Shown piece after piece: positions 51,717 through 61,152 of a stretch of DNA of 64,000 nucleotides. Source of the stretch: Ornithinimicrobium sp. INDO-MA30-4 (GTDB taxonomy: Bacteria > Actinomycetota > Actinomycetes > Actinomycetales > Dermatophilaceae); contig NZ_CP091056.1 of the NCBI RefSeq assembly GCF_021535045.1, positions 1,488,001-1,552,000 on the forward strand, given 5' to 3'. The notes under the pieces were generated by a model. That model saw only the letters and a list, made by a program, of their open reading frames with translations. It made no database searches and had not been told where the DNA came from. The stretch's first letter is position 1, and the number at the start of each line of letters is the position of its first letter. The position numbers were made by a program, and so were the translations under genes.

Positions 51717-52534
51717 TTCTCCGCTCCTTCATCATCCGACGTGGTCGGGGCTGCCGGGGCAGTCCAGCCGTTCTTTGCGGCAACCTTGACGCCCTCAAGG
51801 GAGGCCGGTCCGGCGCCAACACCTTCGTCTGCTCGACCATCAGTGAAGCCAGCCAGCACCCGCGACACCTGCTTGAACGAGCAAACCTTTGAGGCGCCAC
51901 GGGTCGGAACGACGTCTTTGCCGTCCCGTAGGTCATCAACCAACTTTTTGGTTGAGTCTGGCGTCTGGTCGTCGAAGAACTCCCAGTTGACCATCACGAC
52001 TGGGGCGTAGTCACAAGCCGCGTTGCACTCAACGCGCTCTAGGGTGATGGAACCGTCTTCAGTCGTCTCATCATGGCCAATGCCCAGGTGATCACTGACC
52101 TCGTCAAAGATCTGGTCACCACCCATCACGGCGCACAAGGTGTTGGTGCACACGCCGACCGTGTATTCACCATTGGGGTGGCGCTTGTACTGGGTGTAGA
52201 AGGTGGCAACTCCGCTAACCTCGGCGGTCGACAGGTCGAGTTGCTCAGCGCAGAACTGGACTCCACGGCCGGTGATGTAGCCATCAATTGACTGCACGAG
52301 GTGCAACAGCGGCAACAGCGCCGAACGCTTTTGCGGGTAGCGGCTGATCAAGTCAGCAGCGTCTGCCTGCATTTTGGCCAGGACCTCAGCCGGGTAGCCC
52401 TCGTCCGAGGGATGCAACGGCGTGTGGTGGTGCAACGGGCCGTGATCGGAATAGCCCGGAACGCTGTGGTGGACGCGACGCTCGGTGGCTTCGTCCAACT
52501 GACTGCGCATGTCCTCCTGCTCGTGCTGGCTCAT
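51713..52534 (-). CDS. nuoE: NADH dehydrogenase subunit E
   Basis: A 273-aa thioredoxin-fold [2Fe-2S] subunit, intact. The four ligands appear in [13 protein letters not shown] and [18 protein letters not shown] ~45-residue His-rich N-terminal extension ([20 protein letters not shown]) and a ~50-residue C-terminal tail go beyond the core. It overlaps nuoD and nuoF by four bases each. Confidence 0.95.
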   Translation of the reverse strand: MSQHEQEDMRSQLDEATERRVHHSVPGYSDHGPLHHHTPLHPSDEGYPAEVLAKMQADAADLISRYPQKRSALLPLLHLVQSIDGYITGRGVQFCAEQLDLSTAEVSGVATFYTQYKRHPNGEYTVGVCTNTLCAVMGGDQIFDEVSDHLGIGHDETTEDGSITLERVECNAACDYAPVVMVNWEFFDDQTPDSTKKLVDDLRDGKDVVPTRGASKVCSFKQVSRVLAGFTDGRADEGVGAGPASLEGVKVAAKNGWTAPAAPTTSDDEGAEK

Positions 52535-53871
52535 CGGTCCACGCCTCCCATCACGGGGTCGATCGAAGCAACAGCGACAATGACGTCGGCCACCAGGCCG
52601 CCTTCACTCAACACCGAGGCTGCCTGCAAGTTGTGGAATGAGGGATCACGGAAGTGCGCCCGGAAGGGACGCGTCCCGCCATCCGAAACCAGGTGCACGC
52701 CCAGTTCGCCCTTCGGCGACTCAATGGCGCTATAGACCTGGCCAGGTGGCACGCGGAAACCTTCGGTCACCAACTTGAAGTGGTGAATGAGGGATTCCAT
52801 GGACGTGCCCATGATTTCGCGAATGTGGTCAAGGGAGTTGCCCTGACCGTCTGCCCCAATGCTTAACTGAGCGGGCCAGGCAATGTTCTTGTCTTCAACC
52901 ATGACGGGCTGGCCTTCGGACTCGCGCAAGAATGCAATCGCCTGCTCGGAGATTTTGATGGACTCCCACATCTCGTCGATCCGGATGCGAATGCGTCCGT
53001 ACGCGTCCATGTCGTCGCGGGTCTTGACCTCGAAGTCGTACTTTTCGTAGGTGCAGTACGGCTCCGACTTGCGCAAGTCATGCGGCAAGCCGGTGGAGCG
53101 CAAGATCGGGCCGGTAATACCCAGTGCCATACAGCCGGCCAAGCTCAAGTAGCCAACGTCAACCGTGCGGGCCTTCAGGACCGGATTTTCGTTGAGCAAC
53201 AACTCAAGCTCGCGCAAGCCGCCCTTGAGGTCGGCGAGCTCCTTCTCGAGCATTTCCAGGCCACCCTCGGGGATGTCCTGGGCGACGCCGCCGGGGCGGA
53301 TGTATGCGTGGTTCATCCGCAGACCGGTCGTTGCCTCAAAGAAACGCAAGATCCGCTCACGCTCACGGAAACACGTGGTCATAACGGTGGTAGCTCCGAG
53401 CTCCATGCCACCGGTGCCGATCGCGATCAGGTGCGACCCGATGCGGTTGAGCTCCATCATCAGCACGCGGATGTCGCTGGCGCGCTCGGGAACCTCGATA
53501 CCGAGCAACTTTTCGATACCGAGGCAGTAGACCGCCTCGTTAAAGATCGGCGTCAGGTAGTCCATCCGGGTCGCGAACGTGGTGCCCTGCACCCAGGTGC
53601 GGAACTCCATGTTCTTCTCGATGCCGGTGTGCAGATAGCCAATGCCGGCACGGGCCTCACGGACAGTTTCGCCATCGAGTTCGAGGATGAGACGGAGCAC
53701 TCCGTGGGTTGAGGGGTGCTGCGGGCCCATGTTGACGACGATGCGCTCTTCGCCAACGGCTGCAATGTCCTCGGTGATTTGGTCCCAGTCGCCGCCAGCG
53801 GCGTTGAACACTGCGCCAGCGGTCTCGTCGTCACCGAAGAGGTCCTGGTTTGCTTGGGTTTCAGTCGACAT
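52531..53871 (-). CDS. nuoD: NADH dehydrogenase subunit D
   Basis: A 446-aa 49-kDa-type subunit that forms the quinone-binding site with NuoB and NuoH, intact. [20 protein letters not shown] with [20 protein letters not shown] is diagnostic, and the family C-terminus ends PVMGGVDR. No second nuoD exists in the other nuo cluster, so this could be the only copy in the region. Confidence 0.97.
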   Translation of the reverse strand: MSTETQANQDLFGDDETAGAVFNAAGGDWDQITEDIAAVGEERIVVNMGPQHPSTHGVLRLILELDGETVREARAGIGYLHTGIEKNMEFRTWVQGTTFATRMDYLTPIFNEAVYCLGIEKLLGIEVPERASDIRVLMMELNRIGSHLIAIGTGGMELGATTVMTTCFRERERILRFFEATTGLRMNHAYIRPGGVAQDIPEGGLEMLEKELADLKGGLRELELLLNENPVLKARTVDVGYLSLAGCMALGITGPILRSTGLPHDLRKSEPYCTYEKYDFEVKTRDDMDAYGRIRIRIDEMWESIKISEQAIAFLRESEGQPVMVEDKNIAWPAQLSIGADGQGNSLDHIREIMGTSMESLIHHFKLVTEGFRVPPGQVYSAIESPKGELGVHLVSDGGTRPFRAHFRDPSFHNLQAASVLSEGGLVADVIVAVASIDPVMGGVDR

Positions 53872-54659
53872 CAGCTGTAACTCCTACGCTGGTCGGGGGC
53901 CGGAATCGATGCGCCCTTGTATTCCACCGGGATACCACCCAGCGGGTAGTCCTTGCGCTGCGGGTGACCCGGCCAGTCGTCCGGCATCAAGATGCGGGTC
54001 AAACCGGGGTGGCCCTCAAAAACAATGCCAAACATGTCGTATGTCTCGCGCTCGTGCCAGTCAATGGCCGGGTAGACATCCACGATTGATGGCAGCACCG
54101 CGTGGTCATCTGAACAGCTGAGTTCAAGGCGCACGCGACGCATGTTGTGCGTGATTGACGCGAAGTGATAAACAGCGTGCAACTCTTCGCCGACCAACTC
54201 GGGGTAGTTGACGCCGCTGACGCCCAAGCACATTTCGAAGCGCAGGTTTGCGTCATCACGCATCACCGTGGCGACCTCGCGCAGGTGCTGCGGGCTCACG
54301 TGCAGGGTCAGGTCGCCACGGTCCACAACGACCTTAGGCACGGCAGCGTCGAAGTCACTGACACCGGCGGCGAGGAAGTCAACGATCTCGTCGAAGTAGC
54401 CGCCGTACGGACGCTGGCTGGCCGGAGGGAAGAGCACCGGCTGGTTGAGACCGCCATAGCCTGAAGTGTCGTTGCCGAGCGATGAGCCAAACATGCCCTG
54501 CTTTTGGGCAACAACGGTCGCGCTGGGCTCTGGCGCGTCGGCCGGGACCTGCTCTTCATGCTTGTTGATGGCCTCAGTTGTCTTGAGGTCTTCGCTCTCG
54601 CGGCTCTCACCCAGAGTGCCCTTGTCGGGGCTGTTCTTGTTCGTCTTCTCTTTGCCCAT
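53871..54659 (-). CDS. nuoC: NADH dehydrogenase subunit C
   Basis: A 262-aa 30-kDa-type subunit, intact. [20 protein letters not shown] with [20 protein letters not shown] is the family signature. The N-terminal ~70 residues are charged and low-complexity ([20 protein letters not shown]). ATG 54659 lies 64 bp after nuoB, and the stop overlaps nuoD by one base. Confidence 0.95.
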   Translation of the reverse strand: MGKEKTNKNSPDKGTLGESRESEDLKTTEAINKHEEQVPADAPEPSATVVAQKQGMFGSSLGNDTSGYGGLNQPVLFPPASQRPYGGYFDEIVDFLAAGVSDFDAAVPKVVVDRGDLTLHVSPQHLREVATVMRDDANLRFEMCLGVSGVNYPELVGEELHAVYHFASITHNMRRVRLELSCSDDHAVLPSIVDVYPAIDWHERETYDMFGIVFEGHPGLTRILMPDDWPGHPQRKDYPLGGIPVEYKGASIPAPDQRRSYS

Positions 54660-54723
54660 CAGGCCATGCTCCCTTCGGCGCGATTCCGCGCTCGCTCCGC
54701 TGCGTTTCCTCGCGTCCCTGTCA

Positions 54724-55278
54724 TCACGCCAGCAACCCCTTCATCTCGTGCTTCGGCGTCGCGCTCAACGCTGCGGCCTCGGCGGCACGAGCAGCCTTCA
54801 CGCGGTCAACACCAATCTTGCTGGAGCGAATCTGCTCGTGGAGCTCCAAGATGGCGTTCAAGAGCATCTGCGGGCGAGGCGGGCAACCGGGCAAATAAAT
54901 GTCGACCGGCACGATGTGGTCGACGCCCTGCACGATGGCGTAGTTGTTGAACATGCCGCCGGAGCTGGCGCAGACGCCCATGGACAGAACCCACTTGGGG
55001 TTAGGCATTTGGTCATAGACCTGACGAACGACCGGGGCCATCTTCTGGCTCACCCGGCCGGCAACAATCATCAAGTCGGCCTGACGCGGCGTAGCGGCGA
55101 AGCGCTCCATGCCGAATCGAGCGATGTCGTAGTCGGGGGTGCCGACCGCCATCATCTCAATCGCGCAACAAGCGAGACCGAAGGTCGCTGGCCAAATCGA
55201 CCGCGACTGCATCTGGCCGACCATGGTTTCAACCGAGGTGAGCAGAAAGCCTGAGGGGAGCTTTTCTTCGAGACCCAT
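54724..55278 (-). CDS. nuoB: NADH dehydrogenase subunit B
   Basis: A 184-aa N2-cluster subunit, intact, starting at ATG 55278 ([20 protein letters not shown]). The ligands appear as [23 protein letters not shown] and [13 protein letters not shown]. The open frame extends further upstream, but the family N-terminus supports 55278. A 73-bp gap separates it from nuoA. Confidence 0.95.
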   Translation of the reverse strand: MGLEEKLPSGFLLTSVETMVGQMQSRSIWPATFGLACCAIEMMAVGTPDYDIARFGMERFAATPRQADLMIVAGRVSQKMAPVVRQVYDQMPNPKWVLSMGVCASSGGMFNNYAIVQGVDHIVPVDIYLPGCPPRPQMLLNAILELHEQIRSSKIGVDRVKAARAAEAAALSATPKHEMKGLLA

Positions 55279-55351
55279 GCTTCTCAACCGTCCTTTCGAG
55301 CACGCTGTGCAACGTGCGGCATACACATGTCAGTGGTGAACGCAGTGGTGG

Positions 55352-55714
55352 TCAGTCCCACTCGAGACCGCCCCGACTCCACTCATAGATGAACGGCACG
55401 GAGACCACGGTAAGGAAGAGCAGCATCGCGAGGACCGAGAAGAGCCCAACCTGGTCGAAGGCTACGGCGAACGGGTAGAGGAACAAGACCTCCACGTCGA
55501 AGACGATGAAGAGCATGGCCGTCAGGTAGTACTTAATCGGCACACGCCCGCCATCGACGGCCTGTGGCGTCGGCTGGATGCCGCATTCGTATGCCTCGGC
55601 CTTAGCCCGGTTGTACGTCTTGCGGCCGATGAGAGCCCCGGCCCCCACCGAACCCCCGGCGAAGAGCAAACCCAAAGCAAAGAAGAACAGCAACGGGAGG
55701 TAAGGATCGTGCAT
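55352..55714 (-). CDS. nuoA: NADH dehydrogenase subunit A
   Basis: A 120-aa three-helix membrane subunit, intact. AEAYECGIQPTPQAVDGGRV and YYLTAMLFIVFDVEVLFLYP are diagnostic. ATG 55714 is preferred because AAAGGAGG lies nine bases upstream; the frame is open from an upstream GTG that overlaps that site. It is the first gene of the complete nuo operon. Confidence 0.95.
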   Translation of the reverse strand: MHDPYLPLLFFFALGLLFAGGSVGAGALIGRKTYNRAKAEAYECGIQPTPQAVDGGRVPIKYYLTAMLFIVFDVEVLFLYPFAVAFDQVGLFSVLAMLLFLTVVSVPFIYEWSRGGLEWD

Positions 55715-55871
55715 CCTTGCCACCCTCCTTTCGGTGCCGGTACATCGACGCGGTAATACCGGACGATCTGGTCATGACTGCCCCAATCTTAGGGCCGTCC
55801 ACTCTCAGCGCGCTTGCAGGGTCGATCACGATTTGGTCGCGGTCGGGTTTCAATACCCCTGCGGCACCGAC

Positions 55872-55887
55872 TGTGAAGCATTTCACT
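55872..55887. promoter_or_regulatory. CRP/GlxR-like site upstream of nuoA (complete operon)
   Basis: TGTGAAGCATTTCACT matches TGTGA-N6-TCACA at nine of ten positions. It contains the inverted repeat GTGAA-GCAT-TTCAC, in the 220-bp gap between the menG stop and the nuoA start. The rest of this gap also has CCGGTA...TACCGG (about 55739-55764) as a second possible inverted repeat. Confidence 0.5.
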
Positions 55888-55934
55888 ATGCGTCCGGATT
55901 CTACGCTGGCGGCTGGCAGCGCTGTCGAGATAGG

Positions 55935-56687
55935 TCACCCTGACTTGGCACCTGCCCTCAACCGGTCACGCGGTCGATGACCACGCTTTCCCGGCCTAGG
56001 GTTAATCGCGTGGTGGATCGAAACGATCCCACCGGTGAGGTTGCGCCAACTGACCTGGGTCCAGCCAGCCAAATCGACCCTTGCCGCCAGGGCTTGCTGG
56101 TCGGGCCAGGCTTGAATCGACTCGGCCAAATAAACATAAGAGTCGGGGTTGCTGCTGATCTTGCGGGCTACCGCGGGGAGCGCGCGCATCAGATATTCGG
56201 TGTAAACCACCCGGAACGGCTTGATGACCGGCTGGCTGAACTCGCAAATAACCAGGCGTCCACCGGGCTTGGTGACCCGTGAGAACTCCTGCAGAGCAGC
56301 ATCGACATCGGCGACGTTGCGCAGGCCGAAAGACATCGTGACTACATCAAAGCTGTCGTCAGCGAAGGGCAAGTTGAGCGCATCTGCGGCGGTGAACGGC
56401 ATATCAGGGCGCCTACGACGGCCCTCGCGCAGCATGCCAATAGAGAAGTCAGCGGGCAAGATCTCGATGTCCGCATCAGCAAAGGGCTCACTACTAGTGC
56501 CTGTCCCGGCAGCAATGTCGAGGATTCGCTCACCCGATTTTGCTTGCACGGCCTTCACTACTGCACGCCTCCAGAGCCGGGCTTGGCCCATCGAGAGAAC
56601 GTCGTTGGTCAGGTCATATTTCGAGGCCACATCATCGAACATCGAGGCGACTTCGGCTGGTTGTTTGTCGAGGCTGGCACGCTGCAT
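55935..56687 (-). CDS. menG: Demethylmenaquinone methyltransferase
   Basis: A 250-aa SAM-dependent methyltransferase (UbiE/COQ5 family) that performs the final step of menaquinone synthesis. Motif [21 protein letters not shown] starts near residue 55, [20 protein letters not shown] follows near 100-119, and [20 protein letters not shown] is diagnostic. The C-terminal ~20 residues ([18 protein letters not shown]) are longer than usual and may follow a late frame change. It sits upstream of the nuo operon on the same strand and divergent from menF, linking quinone synthesis to complex I. Confidence 0.94.
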   Translation of the reverse strand: MQRASLDKQPAEVASMFDDVASKYDLTNDVLSMGQARLWRRAVVKAVQAKSGERILDIAAGTGTSSEPFADADIEILPADFSIGMLREGRRRRPDMPFTAADALNLPFADDSFDVVTMSFGLRNVADVDAALQEFSRVTKPGGRLVICEFSQPVIKPFRVVYTEYLMRALPAVARKISSNPDSYVYLAESIQAWPDQQALAARVDLAGWTQVSWRNLTGGIVSIHHAINPRPGKRGHRPRDRLRAGAKSG

Positions 56688-56724
56688 GCAACTATCATCT
56701 CACTCCGGCCTAGAGTGGTGGGTT

Positions 56725-58045
56725 GTGACCGCAACACCTCCGCCCACCGTGTACGCCCAGACCGTTGATATCTCTGACGTCGTGGGCGCTGACGTGGATC
56801 TGTTGTCACTGATTCCCGCCGACATCCCGGGCGAGTCAATCAGCGCGTGGCTGCGAGAAGACCATGGCCTCGTGGGCTGGGGCCGCTGCCTTGAGTTCCG
56901 AGGCACCGGCCCCGACCGCTTTGCCGAGGCCGAGACGTGGTGGAAAAACATCGTTGCTCGGGCCGATGTCAGCGACGCAGTGCGCGTCTTCGGCTCTGGC
57001 TTGGTCACCTTCGGGACGTTTTCTTTTGCTGATGACTCTGAGCACGAAAGCGTCCTCGTGGTCCCCGAGGTCATCGTTGGACGACGCGATGGGGCAGTCT
57101 GGCGCACCGACATCGGGCTCACCGTTCGTGACGCCGAAATCAAACGCGCTGACCTCGCGCCACACCAGTGGAGCCCCCAGTCCGGAGAAGTCCAGTTCAC
57201 TGACGGCTCCATCACTGCGCAGGGTTGGCCCGAGGTTGTAGCCAAAGCGGTCAGCCGCATTCAGTCCGGGGACGTTGAAAAAGTCGTCTTGGCCCGAGAC
57301 ATCGTTGCCCAAGCCGAGCACGATATTGATGTCCGTACCCTGGTCGGTCGCCTTAACTCTCGGTATGCCGCCACCTGGACTTTCGCCGTTGATGGCATCG
57401 TCGGCGCGACGCCAGAGATGTTGGTTCGACTACGCGACGCTCAGGCTCGCTCCCGGGTGTTGGCGGGCACGGTGCGGCGCGACAGTCACCCTGGCCCTTC
57501 ACGCCCAGAGGCACACCCGGAGCTGGAGGGCACCACAGCACCGATCCTCGCCTGCGGTTGATCTCGAGCGACAAAGACCTGGAGGAGCATGAGTATGCGG
57601 TCCGCTCGGTCGCCGAAGCGCTCGGCCCGCACTGCACGCACCTTGACGTCCCCACTGAGCCTTTCGTCCTGGAACTGCCCGACGTCTACCACCTGGCCAG
57701 CGACTTAATCGGCGACGCTGTGACTGGTGCGACATCGTTGCGCTTGGCTGCGGCCCTGCACCCTCAGCCGCCGTGTGCGGAACACCACGGAATATCGCCG
57801 CAGAACTCATCACCGAGCTCGAAGAAATGGACCGGGGTCGGTATGCGGGACCGGTTGGCTGGATGGACACCAACGGCGACGGCGACTGGGGCATTGCCCT
57901 GCGCTGCGGCGAATTCTGCGAAAATCGGACGAAGATCCGCTTATTCGCTGGCGGAGGAATTGTTGCTGCCTCGGACCCCGATGCCGAATTAGCCGAGACA
58001 GAAATTAAATTCGCTGCCATGCGGCACGCCCTGGGCACCCCTTAA
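56725..58045 (+). CDS. menF: Isochorismate synthase (frame broken)
   Basis: Chorismate-utilising enzyme of about 440 aa feeding menaquinone synthesis. GTG 56725 starts VTATPPPTVYAQTVDI. The conserved parts are SGDVEKVVLARDIVAQAEHD, TFAVDGIVGATPEMLVRLRD, VLAGTVRRD, HPSAAVCGTPRNIAAELI and YAGPVGWMDTNGDGDWGIAL with the terminal LFAGGGIVAASDPDAELAET. Breaks lie near 57530-57560 and near 57770. The GTPR, ELI and AGGGIV segments contain the usual active-site residues. Salicylate- or anthranilate-type relatives are possible, but menD, menG and a prenyl synthase nearby favour menF. Confidence 0.9.
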
Positions 58046-58083
58046 AGGAAAACCCTTGTCACGGTGAAGGGCTCTCCACCTCG

Positions 58084-58117
58084 GAGCCGGCGAGGCGGTC
58101 AACGGCACCTCGCCGGC
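58084..58117. terminator. Terminator after menF
   Basis: AGCCGGCGAGG pairs with CCTCGCCGGCT around a 12-base loop, about 40 bases after the menF stop and before the convergent amaP gene. Confidence 0.8.
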
Positions 58118-58142
58118 TTGGTCTTGGGGACATGTGCCCCCA

Positions 58143-58176
58143 CTGGGTGCGTGGAGGGCTATCTCCACGCACCCAG
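58143..58176. terminator. Terminator after amaP
   Basis: A 14-bp perfect stem, CTGGGTGCGTGGAG with CTCCACGCACCCAG around a six-base loop, lies three bases from the amaP stop (minus strand). It terminates the Asp23/AmaP operon. Confidence 0.87.
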
Positions 58177-58179
58177 GGT

Positions 58180-58764
58180 TTACTGGACGCGCACTTCCTT
58201 CTTACGCTCGCCAACGGATTGGTTCACTCCATCAATCAGCACCTGAACCGGGATGGACTCCTTGCCCATCGAGCGGTCCACTCGGCGCGAAATCTCGCTG
58301 AAGGCCGACTGAACGGCCTCACCGGAGGCGCCCGACTCAAGGTCGGCGTTAAGGCGGACGTAGGAGCCCTTCTCGCCAGCAATAGCAGCACCACGAACGT
58401 TGGCCACCGGGGCAACTTCGTCGAAGTCCTTCGCCACGAGTGACGCGATGCTGCGTAAGTCGATCTTGAGCTGACCGGTCGGGTCACTGCTCTCAAGTCG
58501 GTACTGCTTGGAACGTGGTGCGCGAATGTGGGACACCACCCAAATCAAAGCCAAGATGGCCCAGATCACCGTGACTATTGCGGCCACAATGGGGAACCAC
58601 GACTGAGTCGCGAACTCTTCGACCGGGGCAGTGTTCAGATCATTTGCGTAGTTATCGAAAACCAGTTGATAGCGCCAGTCCAGAGCAAAAAGCCCTAGGA
58701 CAATGAGGCCCAAACCAATGATGAGGACAACGATGCGGTCAAAAGCCGCTAGACCTCGACTCAT
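58180..58764 (-). CDS. amaP: Alkaline-shock membrane anchor (AmaP-like) protein
   Basis: A 194-aa membrane protein with two N-terminal helices (about residues 10-30 and 58-80) and a cytoplasmic C-terminal domain (about 95-190). It matches the AmaP layout, the anchor of Asp23 in Gram-positive bacteria. The Asp23-like half shows GSYVRLNADLESGASGEAVQ and RRVDRSMGKESIPVQVLIDG. The frame is intact. It is the last gene of an operon of Asp23, DUF2273-type and DUF6286-type proteins. The stop of the upstream gene overlaps its start (ATGA). Presumed role: envelope stress. Confidence 0.82.
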   Translation of the reverse strand: MSRGLAAFDRIVVLIIGLGLIVLGLFALDWRYQLVFDNYANDLNTAPVEEFATQSWFPIVAAIVTVIWAILALIWVVSHIRAPRSKQYRLESSDPTGQLKIDLRSIASLVAKDFDEVAPVANVRGAAIAGEKGSYVRLNADLESGASGEAVQSAFSEISRRVDRSMGKESIPVQVLIDGVNQSVGERKKEVRVQ

Positions 58765-59287
58765 GCGGAATCCTTTCGGGTGCGCACGACAACCTTGACG
58801 TCCGAGAGGCCACGCAGTCGCTCGACCACTTCTGCCTCTACTGCCTTAGCAACCGTTTGGGTGTCAGCCGTGGTGTTGATGCTGACGGTGATCTTCGACT
58901 TTCTTGCCGAAACCTCACCGACTGAAGACACGCCGCGGGTGTGCCCGGCAGCGTCACGTACGGAACCCTCAAGGGCTGTGCGAGAGATCCAAACGGATTT
59001 ATTGCCAGACGTTGCGGTGTGCGTGAACTTAGCTGGCTTCAACGCGGCGATGGTCAGCCACAAACCGACCAACACGAGGACCACTGCAATCGCGACGACG
59101 GTATTCGTCGGCTCAAGGCCATCAAATGCCGCGACAGCCTTGGGCAGCCTCATATCACCCGAGATCAGGCCTTGATCTATGAGCGCATCAAGCACTGCCA
59201 CAACGGCGAGTGCGATCAAGCTAAGGGCGACCAGAATGGCGAGCCAACTGGCCCCTGGACGGGCTCGGGGGATGGAGCTTGGTTCAC
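58761..59287 (-). CDS. DUF6286-type membrane protein of the Asp23 operon (one break)
   Basis: About 175 aa, with two helices (WLAILVALSLIALAVVAVLD and NTVVAIAVVLVLVGLWLTIA) followed by a soluble domain resembling Asp23 folds (TVSINTTADTQTVAKAVEAE). GTG 59287 overlaps the asp23 stop (GTGA) and gives VNQAPSPEPVQG. CCCC at 59252-59255 (GGGG on the coding strand) is one base short to reach ASWLAILVAL. Such proteins accompany Asp23 and AmaP in many actinobacteria; the function is not established. Confidence 0.78.
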
Positions 59288-59703
59288 AGGACCCTCCTCG
59301 CTGGTGCTTCCGGCTCAGCTTCGGGCTCAGGCGGCGCGACGACGCCAACCTCAACATCGACCTGGCGAATGTCAGTCCCCGTCAACCGGGCACCTTCGGT
59401 CAATATTTGGGACCGAATCTCTTCGGCAATGCTCGCCACGGGGGCCGGCCACTGCACTTCAACGTTCATCGTGACGTGCGCAGTGCGCCCACTGTGCCTA
59501 ATGTCGGCGTGCGGGCTGCGACTGCCAGTGATGGCGCTGAACGTGCCAGCGCGGGAAACTACGCCGTTCACCTTACGAGCCAAGTGCTCGACAACGTGGG
59601 TGACAACCGCGGACTTAACCGTGAGGGTGCCACGCGTTTCTACTTCGGCCAGTGCGACGGTCTTTTCGTCTGTAGCTTCCTGCGGGGCCTCGCCCTCAGC
59701 CAC
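59284..59703 (-). CDS. Asp23/Gls24 family envelope stress protein
   Basis: A 139-aa Asp23-domain protein, intact. The family pattern is visible as RGTLTVKSAVVTHVVEHLAR, NVEVQWPAPVASIAEEIRSQ and VSRAGTFSAITGS. A C-terminal acidic/proline tail (PPEPEAEPEAPARR) follows. Asp23 proteins coat the membrane through AmaP in staphylococci. The start overlaps the DUF2273 gene by eight bases. Confidence 0.85.
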   Translation of the reverse strand: MAEGEAPQEATDEKTVALAEVETRGTLTVKSAVVTHVVEHLARKVNGVVSRAGTFSAITGSRSPHADIRHSGRTAHVTMNVEVQWPAPVASIAEEIRSQILTEGARLTGTDIRQVDVEVGVVAPPEPEAEPEAPARRVL

Positions 59704-59869
59704 GTGAGCCTCGGAGCGCCTTCAAGTCGATCTCACCAGAGAGGTGACCAGCGACTACGAAGCCCACTCCACCGAAGACAAGTGCGAGCAGAAGGCCGAC
59801 CCAGCCACCCATCAAAACGACGAGGGCGAGGAGAAGGCCGATGAGTAGACCATTGAGGGCAGAAGACAT
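59696..59869 (-). CDS. Small membrane protein, DUF2273 type
   Basis: A 57-aa peptide with two helices: LNGLLIGLLLALVVLMGGWV and LLALVFGGVGFVVAGHLSGE. It matches the DUF2273 small integral membrane proteins found in Asp23/AmaP operons. ATG 59869 follows TTAGGAGCACGT. The frame is intact. It overlaps the asp23 gene by eight bases. Confidence 0.85.
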   Translation of the reverse strand: MSSALNGLLIGLLLALVVLMGGWVGLLLALVFGGVGFVVAGHLSGEIDLKALRGSRG

Positions 59870-59892
59870 ACGTGCTCCTAAGGAAAGAAAAT

Positions 59893-60194
59893 TCACAAGT
59901 TCCCGTATCGGCGTGAGCCCGGACTGAACGTGGGAGGGTCGAACGAACCTTTGTAACCGCTCGTTTAGCCGTACGCGGCAAACGGCGGATTCGGTCAAAG
60001 CGACGGGGGACAACAAAGATTTGCTCTCGGCCAGCGTCGGTCCGAGACGACGAACCAGAGCGGCGTTCAATATCTTGAGCAGCCGCCATGTAAACCTCGG
60101 GGTCACCCCCAAGGTCTGGATGGTGCATCCTGGCGGCGGCGCGCAGTGCGCGGCGCGCCGCCAGGTCTGCATCAGTGTTGCTATCGCGAGGCAT
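59893..60194 (-). CDS. Short J-domain-like protein
   Basis: About 100 aa from ATG 60194 (MPRDSNTDADLAARRALRA). The N-terminal third reads ARRALRAAARMHHPDLGGDP with EVYMAAAQDIERR, resembling helix II-III of DnaJ with the HPD signature. The C-terminal half is basic (RRFDRIRRLPRTAKRAVTK). The reading frame continues into the neighbouring gene, but a one-base correction gives a TGA at 59893-59895 (302 nt is one short of codon phase). It lies in the Asp23 operon between the large Asp23 gene and DUF2273. J-domains recruit DnaK; whether this one does is unknown. Confidence 0.6.
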
Positions 60195-60205
60195 AAACCT
60201 GCCGA

Positions 60206-61003
60206 TCAGGCGTTTTCGGGCTCCAGGACATCTTCAATGAAAACATCCACGGCACCAGGAAACTCTGGACGCAACGCATCTCTGACCGCTTGGGCCGTAG
60301 CGTGGATATTAGAATTCCACTCCAGTGAAACGTGCACTTCACAGGCCTGATCTTTAATGCGAATGCCTGCTACGCGACGGCCAGGCAGGTAAGTACCCAC
60401 TTCACCCATCGCGCCACCGTGCAGCGAGTGGACGCCATCAACCGCTAATACTGTGCGGGCGACGCGGTCGGCTTGCTGCTCGGGTTTGTCCTGCTGTTGA
60501 CCGTTGGTCGCCTCTAGTCGATCACTCGACACGGGGGCGGGGGCAGGCTCTTGGACCTGCTCTTCCTTCGCGGGCTCGTCGTCCTTCTCGGTCTCCAGGT
60601 GCACATCGTGAACGGTGATGTTCACCTCGACGACCTCAAGGCCGGTCATACGCTCGACCGAGTCGATGACGTTGCGACGGATACCGGCGGCCAAGTCGGC
60701 GATTGCGACGCCGTAATCGGCAACGATTTCTAGGTCCACAGCGGCCTGCTTCTCGCCGACCTCAACTGCGACGCCCTGGCTCAGGTTGGTCTTGGAGCCC
60801 GGGATGCGCTCACGGAGGCTGCCCAGGGCACGGGCGGTGCCGCCACCGAGGTCGTAGACGCCGGAAACCTCACGGGTTGCAATGCCAGCAACCTTGGCCA
60901 CGACGACTCCAGCGATGGAGGTCTTGCCCTTCTCGGTGACCAGGGGTCCGTCGTTCTTGCTGGCGACCTCGTTGTTCTTGGCCTGCTTCTGCTGCTCGCT
61001 CAT
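60206..61003 (-). CDS. Asp23 protein with a fused second domain
   Basis: A 265-aa protein, first gene of the operon. ATG 61003 (MSEQQKQAKNNEVASKNDGP) has AAAGG upstream. The N-terminal Asp23/Gls24 domain (about residues 18-135) shows GKTSIAGVVVAKVAGIATRE, GVYDLGGGTARALGSLRERI and GVAIADLAAGIRRNVIDSVE. A linker rich in Glu, Pro and Gln (about 138-175) joins a C-terminal domain: GVHSLHGGAMGEVGTYLPGR then RVAGIRIKDQACEVHVSLEW. In related actinobacteria the second domain is often a separate small protein. The frame is intact. Confidence 0.82.
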   Translation of the reverse strand: MSEQQKQAKNNEVASKNDGPLVTEKGKTSIAGVVVAKVAGIATREVSGVYDLGGGTARALGSLRERIPGSKTNLSQGVAVEVGEKQAAVDLEIVADYGVAIADLAAGIRRNVIDSVERMTGLEVVEVNITVHDVHLETEKDDEPAKEEQVQEPAPAPVSSDRLEATNGQQQDKPEQQADRVARTVLAVDGVHSLHGGAMGEVGTYLPGRRVAGIRIKDQACEVHVSLEWNSNIHATAQAVRDALRPEFPGAVDVFIEDVLEPENA

Positions 61004-61079
61004 TGTGTGCCTTTCTAGGCTCAACTCAACTGACATGGGCTTAGTCGCAACGACCACAAAAATCGTCACGCTAAAGTTT

Positions 61080-61097
61080 CTGTGATCTAGATCACAG
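61080..61097. promoter_or_regulatory. Perfect CRP/GlxR-type palindrome between the Asp23 operon and sigma factor
   Basis: CTGTGATCTAGATCACAG is an 18-bp perfect palindrome containing the full TGTGA-N6-TCACA consensus. It lies in the 149-bp gap between divergent operons, 77 bases from the Asp23 ATG and 56 bases from the sigma factor ATG, so it could affect both. Confidence 0.75.
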
Positions 61098-61152
61098 ACA
61101 GCCTTACCCCACAAAAAACGATGGTCCTGGGCATGATGGCAGCGATGGCGGC

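Noticed and set aside
58118..58142. GGGGACATGTGCCCC as a third terminator between menF and amaP
   Set aside because: The stem is only four G-C pairs with a seven-base loop and lies between two much stronger hairpins.
61123..61152. Upstream ATG as the start of the second sigma factor
   Set aside because: It is in frame with a different open frame, and the family N-terminus and spacing favour ATG 61153.
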